Assembly: GCA_018340805.1 (NCBI GenBank)
Contig: JACMZG010001913.1
Span: 39,070,771-39,134,770 of the forward strand
Length of the DNA stretch: 64,000 nucleotides
Source: Microvelia longipes
Taxonomy: Eukaryota; Arthropoda; Insecta; Hemiptera; Veliidae
Reading direction: 5' to 3'
Both the position numbers and the translations under genes were made by a program. The notes under the pieces were generated by a model. It worked only from the letters and a program-made list of their open reading frames with translations. It was not told the DNA's origin and ran no database searches. Within the stretch, counting starts at the first letter, position 1, and each line of letters begins with the position of its first letter. Shown piece by piece: positions 12,403-22,920 of this stretch.

Positions 12403-12869
12403 TATGAAGAACCCGAAGGAATCGATCTCTTTCCCACTACCCTCCTCCAACCGGCCCCATAGTGCCTTATCGGGCCGATATTTTTTAACCTAAAATTTTT
12501 TAATTTTCAGTTTACAAAAAATTAACTATTGACACTGTTAAAGTACTATCCTTTATATTAACAATATAAAGGAGAAGTTTAACTGTTGAAAAAGTAATTA
12601 TTTATTTATAAGATAAATTGTTTAAAAGATTTATTTTTAACATCATATTTTCATAAGCAACATGTAAATAAAAATACATCTAGGGGTTGAGTTGGTGCTA
12701 AATGCTTTGGCAAGTAAACAGTAATTTTCATTATTAACAATTCAACAACTAAAACTCTTGTGAAACATGAAAATATACAGAAATCCTATTATATATTTTT
12801 TTTAATTTTTATAGCAAAATGTCAAATGATATATTTTTAATATCCTCATTTACACCATAGGAATGTAAT

Positions 12870-13170
12870 CATAGAGATATTATTACTAGAGGGGCCCTAT
12901 GGGTTAAATTTTGAAAATCGAAAAAGTAACCTGACCACTTTTCCTTATAAATATAATGAAATTATCAGTACAAAATTATAGTAACTTATACGTTAAATAT
13001 GCACATCAAAACTCAAACAATGTGGGGGAAGCTAAAATCAATTGTTTTATTTTAACCTCACTCACTATTGAAGGAGGTATCAATGAGGTTACTGAGAGCC
13101 CCAAAAAATGTTTCAGGTTTCCCAATGTATTTAGATAGGCTATTCCCGCTCTAGTATGTAGCTCTTTGTA
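12870..13170. mobile_element. MITE family M1, copy 2
   Basis: Left end CATAGAGATATTATTACTAG, right end CTCTAGTATGTAGCTCT. The interior matches copy 1 (GGAGGTATCAATGAGGTTAC, GAGAGCCCC). Confidence 0.8.
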
Positions 13171-13279
13171 TGTAATAGACAGTGTGTCTCATTGTTATAC
13201 TCGTAAGAGAAGGCTCAAACTATCGGCCTTCGTTACAATTCGGCGTCCGCCCCTCGGAACAACCTATGGGTGCTTGGAG

Positions 13280-14600
13280 CATAGAGATATTATTACTAGA
13301 GTGGCCCTAAAGGTTATATTTTGAAACATCGAAAAAGTAACCTGAACACCTTCGCTTAAAAATAAAATCAAATAATCAGTACAAAATTACAATAACTTAC
13401 ATAGTAGAACATTAAAAATACAAATCAAAACACAAACAATGTGCGGAAAGCCGAAATGAAGTGATTTATTATAACCTTACCTCACTCATAAAGGAGGTTG
13501 CAATGAGGTTACACAGAGCTCTTGAGAGCCCCAAAAAGATGTTTTAGACCTTTCAATGTATTGTGATAGGCTATGCCCTCTCTAGCCAGTGGCATAGTTA
13601 TGGACCCGCAACGCGGGGGGACCCAGCTTGATATATTGAAAAACGTAAATCTACTAATAAAATGAGATTAGCATAGTCTGTCTTAACCATTAAGTTGCGA
13701 GGACCCTTAGAAGAGTTGTATGCAATCTCTTCTCCTGAAAATGGGGCTCTGCGTTTAATTTTAGATTATTCTTTCTTAAGATCATCAAGTCGCGCGGCCC
13801 CTTGTTTTAATTTTAAACAATCTACCAAAAAAAGCCCCGTTTAATCTTAGTATAGTCTTTCTTAATATCATCAAGTTACGGGGCCCCTTTGTTTAAGCTT
13901 TATAGAATCTCTTTACCTAAAAATAGGACCCTGTTTAATCTTAGACCATTCTTAAGACCATCAAACTACGGGACCCCTTGTTTGAGTTTTACACAACCTT
14001 GAAAACAATAAAACAATGTTCGGAGCTTTGACTTTCAGGTCAGGGCTATAGAATGAGTTTGTACACGCTGACATCTGGGTGCTAGAGTTCTTTGTCGGGT
14101 GGCGCTGGACTGGCCAGAGCGGTGAGCCTAGCTAGAGTCTGGTGATGCTAATGGAACTGATGGGATTGGTGAGACTGGAAGGACGAGGTCAAGTGAGACT
14201 AATGTGATCAGAGGAGCTAGTAAGACTAGATGAAACAAGCACACAGTGAACTAGTAGTCGGCGCTAGCCAGAGCGGTGAGCCTAGCTGAGTCTAGCTGGT
14301 CTAGATGAACTAGGCGCACTGTGAACTAGTCGCGGGCACTAGCCAGAGCAGTGAGTTTGGATAGAGTCTAGTTGGGCTGGATGAACTAGACACGCTGTGA
14401 ACTGGTTAAATGTGCTACCATGTACGGAGAGCGTGCTTCCTAGATGATTGGGTGTGTACAAACTCAGCGATTAATGTTAAGTGAGATTTGAGTGAGGGGA
14501 AAACGCTAAATGACCCTACGGGTTAAAGCGTAAAAAAAATAAAAAAAAAAATAAAACAATGTTGTAGTTACGCCTCTGCCTCTAGTATATATCTCTATGG
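13280..14600. mobile_element. MITE family M1, copy 3, split by a nested insertion
   Basis: The left part is 13,280-13,586 and the right terminus is 14,579-14,600 (TCTAGTATATATCTCTATGG). A 992-bp element inserted within the right terminal repeat separates them. Rejoining gives a copy of normal family length, which proves the order of insertion. Confidence 0.82.
13587..14578. mobile_element. hAT-like non-autonomous element, nested in MITE copy 3
   Basis: Terminal inverted repeats: CAGTGGCATAGTTATG at the left, and the right end reads CAGAGGCGTAACTAC on the other strand. Both fit the CAGNGGC(G/A)TAA(C/T)TA ends common in hAT-like elements. The flanks TCTCTAGC and CCTCTAGT match at six of eight positions, consistent with an aged 8-bp target duplication. 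It has no transposase. It carries two internal tandem arrays: about four 90-bp units (13,650-14,000, ACGGGGCCCCTTGTTT-like) and three 75-bp units (14,150-14,410, GCCAGAGCGGTGAGCCTAGC-like). Confidence 0.78.
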
Positions 14601-14988
14601 CATGGAGGCTAATTTGATTTTTTCGATGATATTGATTACACAGTAGTTGGCTTTAAGTTTAGCTAATTTTTAAATGAAGAATCGTCATACGGGCTTTTGG
14701 TCTATTTCTTCTCCTAGGGCATGAAAAACATAACGATATCTTGACTGATATTATTAGTCCCGACTAAGCTTAACCTGTTCTTATTCAATTCAGCTTATCA
14801 AAAACTATAAATAACAATATTTTGCTTCATTCCTCTTTATCAAAGTTTTAATTTTGACGACGTCTTTAAGTTGAGTTAATAATGTCATTTATTTTCCCGA
14901 AAAAATACTGTATTACCCCATATGCACGGTCTTTGTGACAAGTTTATTTCGACCGGGGAAAACGTTTGATTGTAGTTACATACACAAT

Positions 14989-15100
14989 ATAGAGATATTA
15001 TTACTAGAGGGGCCCTATAGGCTACATTTTGAAACATTTAAAAAGTAACCTATAAATGTATAACTTATATAGTAGAACGTTAAAAATGTATTTTTTTTTT
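14989..15100. mobile_element. MITE family M1, truncated copy 4
   Basis: Keeps the left terminus (ATAGAGATATTATTACTAGA) and the first about 100 bp. The 3' half is missing after a T run. Confidence 0.75.
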
Positions 15101-15775
15101 TTTGGCATTAGTCGTAGACTATACAGCTATGATTATTCAAAAGATTTATATGATTATTATTTATTCAAAAATGTTTGGGTCGTAGCAATTGTTCATTAGT
15201 TGCCTTACAATATAGAAGCCTTTGCCAAGATAGACAATCTACTCAGTCTTTGCGTTTAAAAGCATGCACAAGACTGATCATCGAATAACATGTTTCTAAA
15301 ATCTGAAAACAAGAAATTCCGAATAAAACCGAAAATAAATATACTATGCCAGGCAGACAATGCCAAAGGTTTAATAGAAAGAGAAAAAATATATTTGTCA
15401 ATGGTCTATACTCTCAAGGTGATAGAGTAACTGTCTGTCATCTTGCCATACTCTATGGACATAGTTTATATCTGTTTTAATTATATACTCTCAAGCTATA
15501 GTAGAGTTCTCTAACTGTCTGTCATCGCGCATCTTGCTATAAGATAATAGTTTACATCTTTCATTTTGCAATACTCTATGGCCATAATTAAAAAAATCAT
15601 TTAGTTCATTAAATTCTACAATATTTATTTAACAATATGCTACACAAAGAAGATTGCGTAGATGGTCAAATTTGTAGACAATTGTCGATTTTGGACTAGT
15701 TTCATTCGATGCGCCCCAAAAACATTCATAATGACCTGTTAAGTTTAAACTAAACTCAGTTCAGTTGTTGCATTC

Positions 15776-15905
15776 ATGATGTCCTACATCTTTGAAGATG
15801 CCTACCAAAGTGGAAGCGAAATGTCGGATTTTTCATCTACATTGACACGGTCATCACCGGAAGACCTAAATCTTCATGACAATAACCGCGGAAGCCTATA
15901 CGCAG
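15776..15905 (+). repeat. single-arm relative of the 1.0-1.3 kb palindrome
   Basis: Matches the right arm at about 1,232-1,335 (GAAGATGCCTACCAAAGTGG, GAAATGTC, AGACCTAAATCTTCATGAC). In one frame it reads SGSEMSDFSSTLTRSSPED. It is part of the segment shared by the Or-A and Or-B surroundings. Confidence 0.7.
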
Positions 15906-16098
15906 TTTTTTTTATCAAGGTTAGCTTGTTGTACTGGTTAGCTCAGCAATATAAGTTATTTTTATTTCATGAGGCCTCGTGTTCTCATGAAAAATTAATT
16001 AATAAAAACTTACATGCAAAGCTAGTTAGTATGTAGTATGGCTTTGATATCTTGGTAACATGATATCTATCTAATTCCAAATACGCCTCATGATCTCA

Positions 16099-16161
16099 TT
16101 ATACTGATTGCAATAGGTGATGGTTAAATCCCAAATTTAAGTAGCTGGTAGAGAGATAGCG
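16099..16161 (-). pseudogene. odorant receptor last-exon fragment (third copy)
   Basis: 63 bp translating as RYLSTSYLNLGFNHHLLQSV plus stop, matching the end of Or-A exon 4. The 5' part of the exon is absent. Downstream sequence (GAGGCGTATTTGG) also matches that after the other two copies, so it is a partial local duplication. Confidence 0.7.
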
Positions 16162-16776
16162 TATTTCATAGACGTATTTTGGCAAAGATATCAGTGCACA
16201 AGTATTGTGATTAATTAGTATATTGGTGAAAGAGTGGGGCTGACTGAAAATAAATAACCAAGCTCTCTATAAGATTACGAGTTATAGTCAGTTATGTTTG
16301 CATGTAGTAAGACATGGCAACCTGATATTCTCTTCCAAATACGCCTCATGATCTCATTTAACATTAAAAAAAATCTACTGATTGCAAATGATGATGACTT
16401 AATTTCAAATTTAAGTAACTGGAGGAAATATAGCGTCATTCCTTTGTGTTTTCATTTATTATAAGCAGGTTTTTCATATGCTTTTTGTCCATATTTACCC
16501 AATCGCTGAAATAAATTGACTCACTTATATTCTGAAACTATAACATAAATACAACATACATTACATATATTTTCAATAAAAGCGTTATTACGTGTCACAC
16601 TCACTCCTGCGACTTCTTCGTAGGATCCACTAGAAACCGTTTTAGGTAATGGGAGATTGGGAGGCCCACTAACAAATACCCAAATTTCATCCATATCGGA
16701 GTAGATGGCCTGACAACCATCGTTGTCTTGAAATGGAAAGGGTCATCTAAGGGTTTCGTTTGATTACAAAAGTTAA

Positions 16777-16826
16777 CCAGCATCGAGCGAGGTTAGTGCC
16801 TGGATGGATGACCTCTGGGAATAAAA
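16777..16826 (+). repeat. 5S rRNA-like module of family R1
   Basis: CATCGAGCGAGGTTAGTGCC, then TGGATGGATGACCTCTGGGAATA, resembles the 3' half of animal 5S rRNA (box C region, as I recall it). It continues into a non-5S tail, so it is part of a repeat and not a 5S gene. Confidence 0.7.
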
Positions 16827-17173
16827 CTTATGTATTTATTAATATAAATAACTGCTCTGTGGAGTAATCCAATAATAGATAAATAAATAGTCATACTTCA
16901 ACTGGCGCAGTCATATCAGACTCTAATCACTCGTGGCAGCATAAACTTGCGGCGTTTTATTCTTTTAGGCAAGAAACATTCCCCCTTGACCAAGACGCTT
17001 ATGAAGAAAAGTAAGATCATTAATCATATAGCTGAAGCCAATAGTTACCCTTAGAGCTTTATAACTAAATAAGTCCATAACAAGATAAATAGAATAGTCA
17101 AGTATATGACGCCAATACTGAATAGCAGACTAAACAATCTGTTGAATGGTGTGTACATCCCTTCATTAATGGC

Positions 17174-17839
17174 GTGAATTATAAAGTAGCTTACGTCATG
17201 AAAAGCGAGGGAAGAGTTGTTTTCAAAAATGAGAATAACTTGAAAAACTCAAGCTTTAAGGTCAAGGACCCTATTCCTTGTGCTCAATGTAATGGGGTGT
17301 ATAAGATTCGTTGCGGTACTTGTCAGTGTACCTGTAAAACTCAAACAGGTCGCTCTTTTTTTACCCGTTTGGCAGAACATAAATCTAGCTCAAGGAACAC
17401 CCGGTTGTATAAATATATGAGAGATGAAAACCATTTTAATGGACCACACGAATTTGCTACTTTATGGTATGAAAATAAAGGACTTAGGCTGAATGTTCTC
17501 GAGGTCTACAAAACTCTCAAAGCCATCGAAAATGGTCCTCATTGTCGAAAATGGCCTTCATTAATGTTAAAAAAAAGTTCGAAGGCTATAGCACTGAGAT
17601 ATTGGCTTCAAGAGGAGAGGGGAGTACGCCCTAACTGTGTAGGTATCCTTAGTTTGTCAGTGCCCTATAAAGACTGGAAAGTGATCGTTACTAACCTAAC
17701 GATCGTTCTTAGCACTTCGGAGATTGGTACGTGTTTTTTCTACTCGCCAATTTATTTATTTTTATTTTGTTATTGTTTTGTATTTTTCCTTTTTCTTTGT
17801 GTTAGTCTTTTTGTACTTTTTGTTTTTAGTTATTTTTAG
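17174..17839 (+). CDS. Penelope-like GIY-YIG endonuclease-domain relic
   Basis: A 221-codon ORF whose first about 120 residues resemble the C-terminal GIY-YIG domain of Penelope-like retroelements: a Cys pair (IPCAQC), GVYKIRCGTC, then TQTGRSFFTRLAEH, and a downstream E (NVLEVYK). The expected YIG before QTGR reads CTCKTQTGR, so the second active-site motif is degraded. The hydrophobic tail after residue about 185 is AT-rich 3' DNA. No reverse transcriptase remains upstream, so it is a 5'-truncated relic in Or-B intron 3. Just after it, at 17,862-17,888, is a CCGATGATGG...GAAAG motif typical of such element ends. Confidence 0.65.
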   Translation: MNYKVAYVMKSEGRVVFKNENNLKNSSFKVKDPIPCAQCNGVYKIRCGTCQCTCKTQTGRSFFTRLAEHKSSSRNTRLYKYMRDENHFNGPHEFATLWYENKGLRLNVLEVYKTLKAIENGPHCRKWPSLMLKKSSKAIALRYWLQEERGVRPNCVGILSLSVPYKDWKVIVTNLTIVLSTSEIGTCFFYSPIYLFLFCYCFVFFLFLCVSLFVLFVFSYF

Positions 17840-17939
17840 ATTGTTCTATTATCATGGCTTTTTATAGACCGATGATGGCCGGATACGACAGAAAGATAAC
17901 TCTATAGTAAATATATTAATATAATATTTTATGGAGGGA

Positions 17940-18115
17940 CTATTTATTTATCTATTAATGAATTTACTATCTGAGGACGAGCGAAGTGAGTCTGGAGACG
18001 TGTTATAATATAAATTTGACGCTTTGTATATTCTAAATTCTTAAGACGAGCTTTTAGCGAATTCGATGTGGCTACAGAGAAAGTTCCGAGGTACCCCGTA
18101 CCCGATTGTTTTGTA
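17940..18115. repeat. family R1 tail fragment
   Basis: CTATCTGAGGACGAGCGAAG followed by TGAGTCTGGAGACG, then GTTCCGAGGTACCCCGTACC. The same blocks follow the 5S-like modules elsewhere. Confidence 0.65.
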
Positions 18116-18589
18116 ATAGAATTAAATCAGTACCCTGGTAGACAAGATTTCACTGTAAATTGAGGTAATTGCACTCAAAAATAAGACGGTCACTGCGACT
18201 GACAGGAATATTAGCCGAGTTAGTGCTGGTACAGAATCCTACAACAAAATTAATAAGATAATAATTTTTTTTATTCAATTATACAAAAACAATTTTTGCT
18301 ACATGTAATAAGTAGTGGCTTGGAAAGGCATGTTTGGGAGACAATCCTGTAATTGCACTCAGGCGAGAGAAATATCATTTATTTAGATATGTTTTATAGA
18401 AACCGGTGGTTATAGACAAAATGTGGATATAAAACAGTGATGAAATCGAATTTTAGAGTGATAGTAATTTGCATTAAGATAAAATGGAGAAAAAATATTA
18501 AAAAAGATAATATATGATAACAGCTGAATTAAGGACAAATATCATTGATTAATATTTTAGTATTAAACAATGATTTTTGTACCAAGTTT

Positions 18590-18631
18590 AAACTCTCTAG
18601 TGTAAATACGCTGGTAGCTAAGATAACAGGC

Positions 18632-18669
<38 letters not shown>

Positions 18670-18775
18670 AAAACTTTGTGAAAACCACTCAGGAGGCCTT
18701 AAGCATATAATTTAGGAACACAATACCTTTTCTCTACACCTGGGGTATAAAAAAGGAAAAGCCTAAAGTTAGATA
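18590..18775. repeat. family R1 fragment with (CA)n
   Basis: Tract of (CA)n at 18,633-18,666, then ACTTTGTGAAAACCACTCAG and GAGGCCT, the block that also precedes the ACGGATAATTCCGGTTTC segment in other copies. Confidence 0.65.
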
Positions 18776-19517
18776 CCAGACACCTTGTCAATAGCTATGT
18801 GTATAGTCTTAGAATAATACTAATATAAGGAGCATATGACCGTGAACACAATGTAATTCTACTGATAACTCGAAAGTCGCTTGACTGGTGGTCATGAGTA
18901 GGGGTACCACCCTAACAACACTATTTTAAATATGTGTCATAAATATACATTAATGAAGAAAGATTATAAAGAACAAATATAATAACTTAAAACACCTGCT
19001 TTTAAGTTTTAATAAAACCAGTCTTAGATGGCAAAATAGTGGCGGAATACAAGAATCTACATTTAGTTGACGAGGACTACTTTTAATATAATTTTAATTA
19101 AAGACGTTAAGCTACAATTTAAAATACTTAAAATATTTTAATGCACCGATATTTATATTAGTATTTTATGAATAATCAATCATTAATTAATGAAAGAACA
19201 TAATAATTCAGCAACCGGGAGTATTGCCAACTTCTTTATAAGAAAATTGTTTATTGTTAGGGCGGCAGTATTACTTACTACCAGTGAACCGCCTTTCGTT
19301 TATCAGTAGTGCTCCTTTTATATATAGTATTATTTTAAGTGTATAGTATATGCATTAGTGTATACTTACATCGAGTACATGAATGCAAGCGCTGTTATTA
19401 GGCCCAAAATATGTACTGCCAGAAGTATAAAATCATTGATGAATGAATTAAAATTCTCGAAATAACTAAAACAAAGAAAGTTTTTCAATTAAAAATCTTT
19501 TTATACTAATAGACCAA

Positions 19518-20071
19518 GAGCCCAGGGGTGTTTTGTTAATAAAAAGTGTAATGGCTGGAACCGGTCTCAATTTTTCGTAAAAACCTTCTTGAACAAGGAT
19601 CTGCAATTCTGCAGACTCGTATCGGATGGGTGTCCCAGGCAGAACGCACTTTACATGTCAAATTTACCACCGAAGTTAATAAAAAGTGTAATGGCTGGAA
19701 ACGGGTTTAATTTTTCGTAAATACCTTCCTGAACAAGGATCTGCAATTCTGCAGACTCGTATCGGATGGGCGTCCCAGGCAGAACGCACTTTACAGGTCA
19801 AATTTACCACCCAAGTTAACAAACAGTGTAATGGCTGGAACCAGTCTCAATTTTTCGTAAATACCTTCCTGAACAAGGATCTGCAATTCTGCCGACTCGT
19901 ATCGGATGGGTGTCCCAGGCAGAAGCTTTAACCCCTAAAGTGCGTTCTGCCTGGGACACCCATCCGATACGAGTCGGCAGAATTGCAGATCCTTGTTCAG
20001 GAAGGTATTTACGAAAAATTGAGACCGGTTCCAGCCATTACACTTTTTATTAACAAAATACCCCTGGGCTC
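19518..20071. mobile_element. 554-bp fold-back insertion in Or-B exon 1
   Basis: Outer ends are inverted: GAGCCCAGGGGTGTTTTGTT at the left, and the same on the minus strand at the right. Three direct 140-bp units start at 19,535, 19,675 and 19,815 (landmarks GTGTAATGGCTGGAACC and GATCTGCAATTCTGC). An inverted copy of one unit follows at about 19,938-20,055. There is no coding capacity. No clear target duplication was seen. The receptor coding sequence stops exactly at its border. Confidence 0.85.
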
Positions 20072-20948
20072 ACAAAACAAGTGTCGTATAGGGACTGATA
20101 TAATTATTGATTTTCATAGAGTTTATCGTAATTTATATTCTATATGTCGACACGGACTCCTTATTTTTCTAAAATATGGCTAAATATGTTGATAGATCTT
20201 TTGTCCTGTATGGTAATAGCGTAATTGAGTATTTCCAGTTCATTGATCAGTCTTATTGTGTTCAAAATTATGAACGATAGATTTCCTATGAGAGTTTGAA
20301 TACCACTAAAAGATGTAAAAATCTCAAATGTCGATGCAAAAAAGTAACCCATAGGGGTTTTAGTATTAAATGGAAAGAACATGGGTATAGGAAACAAATA
20401 TGGATTTATCCAGTCCGGGTAATTTGTTGTATCTTTACTTCGAAGTTCGTGACCAAAAAGAATAGATCCACCAATATAATTAACGTAGATTAAAGCTGTC
20501 AAAAAATATCTGTTGAATTTATCGTAATATATCAGTTCATTTCTTTTTTTCTCTTCATAATCATCAGGAAAGTCATCGTAGATAAACATTTCACAAACTG
20601 TTTGGTACATTTTACTTAACTGTCGTCTTTTAAATAAATGCAGAAAGTAAAATGAGTAATTGTAGCCAAGAACGATCGATAAAAAAACCATAACATACTA
20701 TAATTGTAGTCTATATTGTAGATGTAGATAGTCGTAGCACTGTTAACATATTCAGAGAAAACTGACACTGCTATAATACAAATATTTAGCAATATATATC
20801 TATATCTCTTAGGTCTCCTCAGGTCCCACATGAAGGGAAATAAAAAAGTAAAGTAGCCATTGGATTCCTTCCAACAGATATTGATTGTTTCGTCCGAATC
20901 AAATTCCGTTGCATAGTCAATATAGTCGTTTATTCTTTGAAGAATCAT

Positions 20949-21365
20949 ATTAGATAAGATAAATGAGATTTACGTCAGATAAAGTTTTGTAGTTTAAGGT
21001 TAAATTTTTACTTCATTTAGAAGAAAAGTTTATAAGTTGTCTTTAAAACGCTATACTTGTTTATTAACTGTTTAAACAGTATATTAAGAAACAAATCTAA
21101 AAGTAGTTTTTTAAACCTCTGTATTTTACATACAATTAACAGTATTAGTCTTTAAAAAAATAAAAAGTTGTCTTTAGTGGATTGCGCATGAAAAATTGTT
21201 CTCGAAACATTATTTTAAGAAAAAAATTGAAGTTACTATTAAAGCTTTGCAGCTGTTTAAAAACTATTCGAAACATTTCTTAATTTCTATTTAATTTTTA
21301 AAACTGTGTGCCTGATCTTAAACTAATTTTGACATAGAAATTGAATAATAGTATATTATGCTACT
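20949..21365. other. upstream flank of Or-B, nothing recognised
   Basis: AT-rich. The first about 30 bp match the sequence upstream of Or-A (TTAGATAAGAT), which shows that the duplication included the promoter-proximal flank. There is no gene. Confidence 0.5.
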
Positions 21366-22394
21366 AGGCAGCAAAATGGAATTTTGCAGACGAGTTTTAT
21401 AAATTTGCCCCCGAGCCGAAGGCGAGGGTGGGCTATGGAAATTACCTGCAGAGGCGTAAGCTGAGGCAGGTAATTAACCCATTTGACAGACGAGGTGAAG
21501 CCGAGGATGGCAAATGGCGAATTACCATTTGCATTGAATTACCATTGAATTACCATGTGGTAATTAATTGCACGAGTCTGCAATGTTTCCTTTGCTGCAT
21601 AGTAGCATATACTATTTTATCTACTAACGGCAGAAAAAATACACACGAGATTATTTTAAATACTTGCTGCGAGATTTTACAGGCAGTAAAGACTGCTTTG
21701 AAGTAGATGCAACGCTGACAATATCAGGTGGAGTGTGGTCCAATAACTCGTCAATGTCAACAATGTTTGTATCTTTATTCACTTCACTGTTGTTCTCACT
21801 CATTTTGTTTTAGTAACTTAACTTTAGTTTACAGATTTAGTTTTGATAACGTTCTATTTTTTGTAACTTTATATACTTAAACTAAATATAACAACAGGAA
21901 ATACAAAATCTGACGACTTAAACATTAAAAATCTGTCGATTCATAACAGCTGGTAAATAATTTAATTTAATGCCAAAATTATCAGTGTTGCCAATTTGTT
22001 TCCAAAACATTATATATTATTAGATAAACAAATGTTAAATATTAAACATTTAATAATATTATCGTAATTTTAAGTAACAATAAAGAAAGTTACATACTAG
22101 AAACAAGCTAGAATGAATCATAGTTTACAAAATAAAACAATACCGAAATTCACGCAATAATTTGTAAAATAATATCCTCCGCTCATTCATTTTCCCGCCT
22201 AGGGAGTTTTGACTTGTTTCCCATGTTATTTAAATGAGCCATAACTCCCTAGTACTTTTTTCATTACCAAAACATTTTGCGTACTGTTCTGAAACATTTT
22301 GCGTACTGTTTTAAAATATTTCCCGTATTGTTTGACAGTGTAGGTAAAATGACATTTTGCAGCTTAAAAACAGTTCAGTAATGGCTAATTTTGC
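21366..22394. mobile_element. about 1-kb TIR element with a short minus-strand ORF
   Basis: Left terminus GGCAGCAAAATGGAATTTTG; right terminus reads GGCAGCAAAATTAG on the other strand, giving an 11-bp inverted repeat GGCAGCAAAAT. Inside are GCCCCCGAGCCGAAGGCGAGG-like and GAGGTGAAGCCGAGG blocks (21,405-21,510) and a repeated AAACATTTTGCGTACTGTT unit (22,266-22,320). It looks like a non-autonomous derivative of a DNA transposon that kept the start of its gene. Confidence 0.55.
21651..21803 (-). CDS. 50-codon ORF in the TIR element, function unknown
   Basis: Starts MSENNSEVNKDTNIV, has an acidic stretch (DIDELLDHTPPD) and ends PVKSRSKYLK followed by TAA. The ending (L-P-x-K-S-R-x-K-Y) resembles the N-terminal segment of some transposon-encoded tyrosine-recombinase-like proteins. 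This is from memory of the motif only and is not secure. It probably represents the truncated start of the element's own gene. Confidence 0.35.
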   Translation of the reverse strand: MSENNSEVNKDTNIVDIDELLDHTPPDIVSVASTSKQSLLPVKSRSKYLK

Positions 22395-22554
22395 TGCCGT
22401 GAGTAGATAAAATTCTTTTTATTTAGTTAAATGCCATTGTTTTACATTATTATTTTGTTTTTATTTCTGTTATCACCTTTTCTATTATTTTTATGTATAT
22501 ATTTTTTCAATATTATGTTCATCTTTGTACTTTTTTTCTCTATTAATTGTAGTT

Positions 22555-22620
22555 CAGTCACAGAGACTAGTTAAGGTCATTGTTTATAGTTTCTACAGGT
22601 AACAATGACCTTAACTCGTC
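22555..22620. repeat. short inverted repeat
   Basis: AAGGTCATTGTTTATAG and, after a short spacer, the inverted AACAATGACCTT. Confidence 0.6.
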
Positions 22621-22789
22621 TTAGTCGCGTTTCATAAATATTTGTAAGTTTTGAATAAAAAAATATTTTCTGAAAAAGAAAGATTGCTCAAAAGGGTGAT
22701 TTTTAAACCTTTCTCTATCATAACGTTTCATCCCACTAGCATAAACTCTCTGTGAGTTACGATAATAACAGCTACACACATACACACAA

Positions 22790-22920
22790 TTTGGTAAAAA
22801 CCACTCACAAGGTCTTAAAAGCACACATGGCAAATGATTCGGGTGAAATATCGCTTTTAGATTTCAAAACGAATACAAAACTTTCCTGTTCACCTTCCGT
22901 ATTATATAAGGAAAATTAAG
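22790..22920. repeat. family R1 fragment
   Basis: AAAACCACTCACAAGGTCTT and the nearby CTTTCCTGTTCACCTTCCGT match the R1 block near (CA)n tracts. Confidence 0.5.

Larger units (their letters stand above)
16364..20948 (-). pseudogene. odorant receptor pseudogene Or-B, tandem paralogue of Or-A
   Basis: Same four-exon plan as Or-A: exon 1 20,072-20,948 (3' end lost), exon 2 19,370-19,465, exon 3 18,134-18,238, exon 4 16,364-16,531. Identity to Or-A is high (MILQRINDY start; TTNYPDW; NTKTPMGYFFAS). Lesions: a 1-bp deletion in an A/T run near 20,681 shifting frame after YSMLWFF; a stop at 20,161-20,163 (CAA to TAA relative to Or-A) and further stops after it; a 554-bp fold-back insertion replacing the exon 1 end and donor site; exon 2 of 96 instead of 100 nt, which breaks the phase with exon 3; and a TGA at 16,436-16,438 in exon 4. 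I describe it as it stands. It cannot encode a receptor. Confidence 0.9.
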
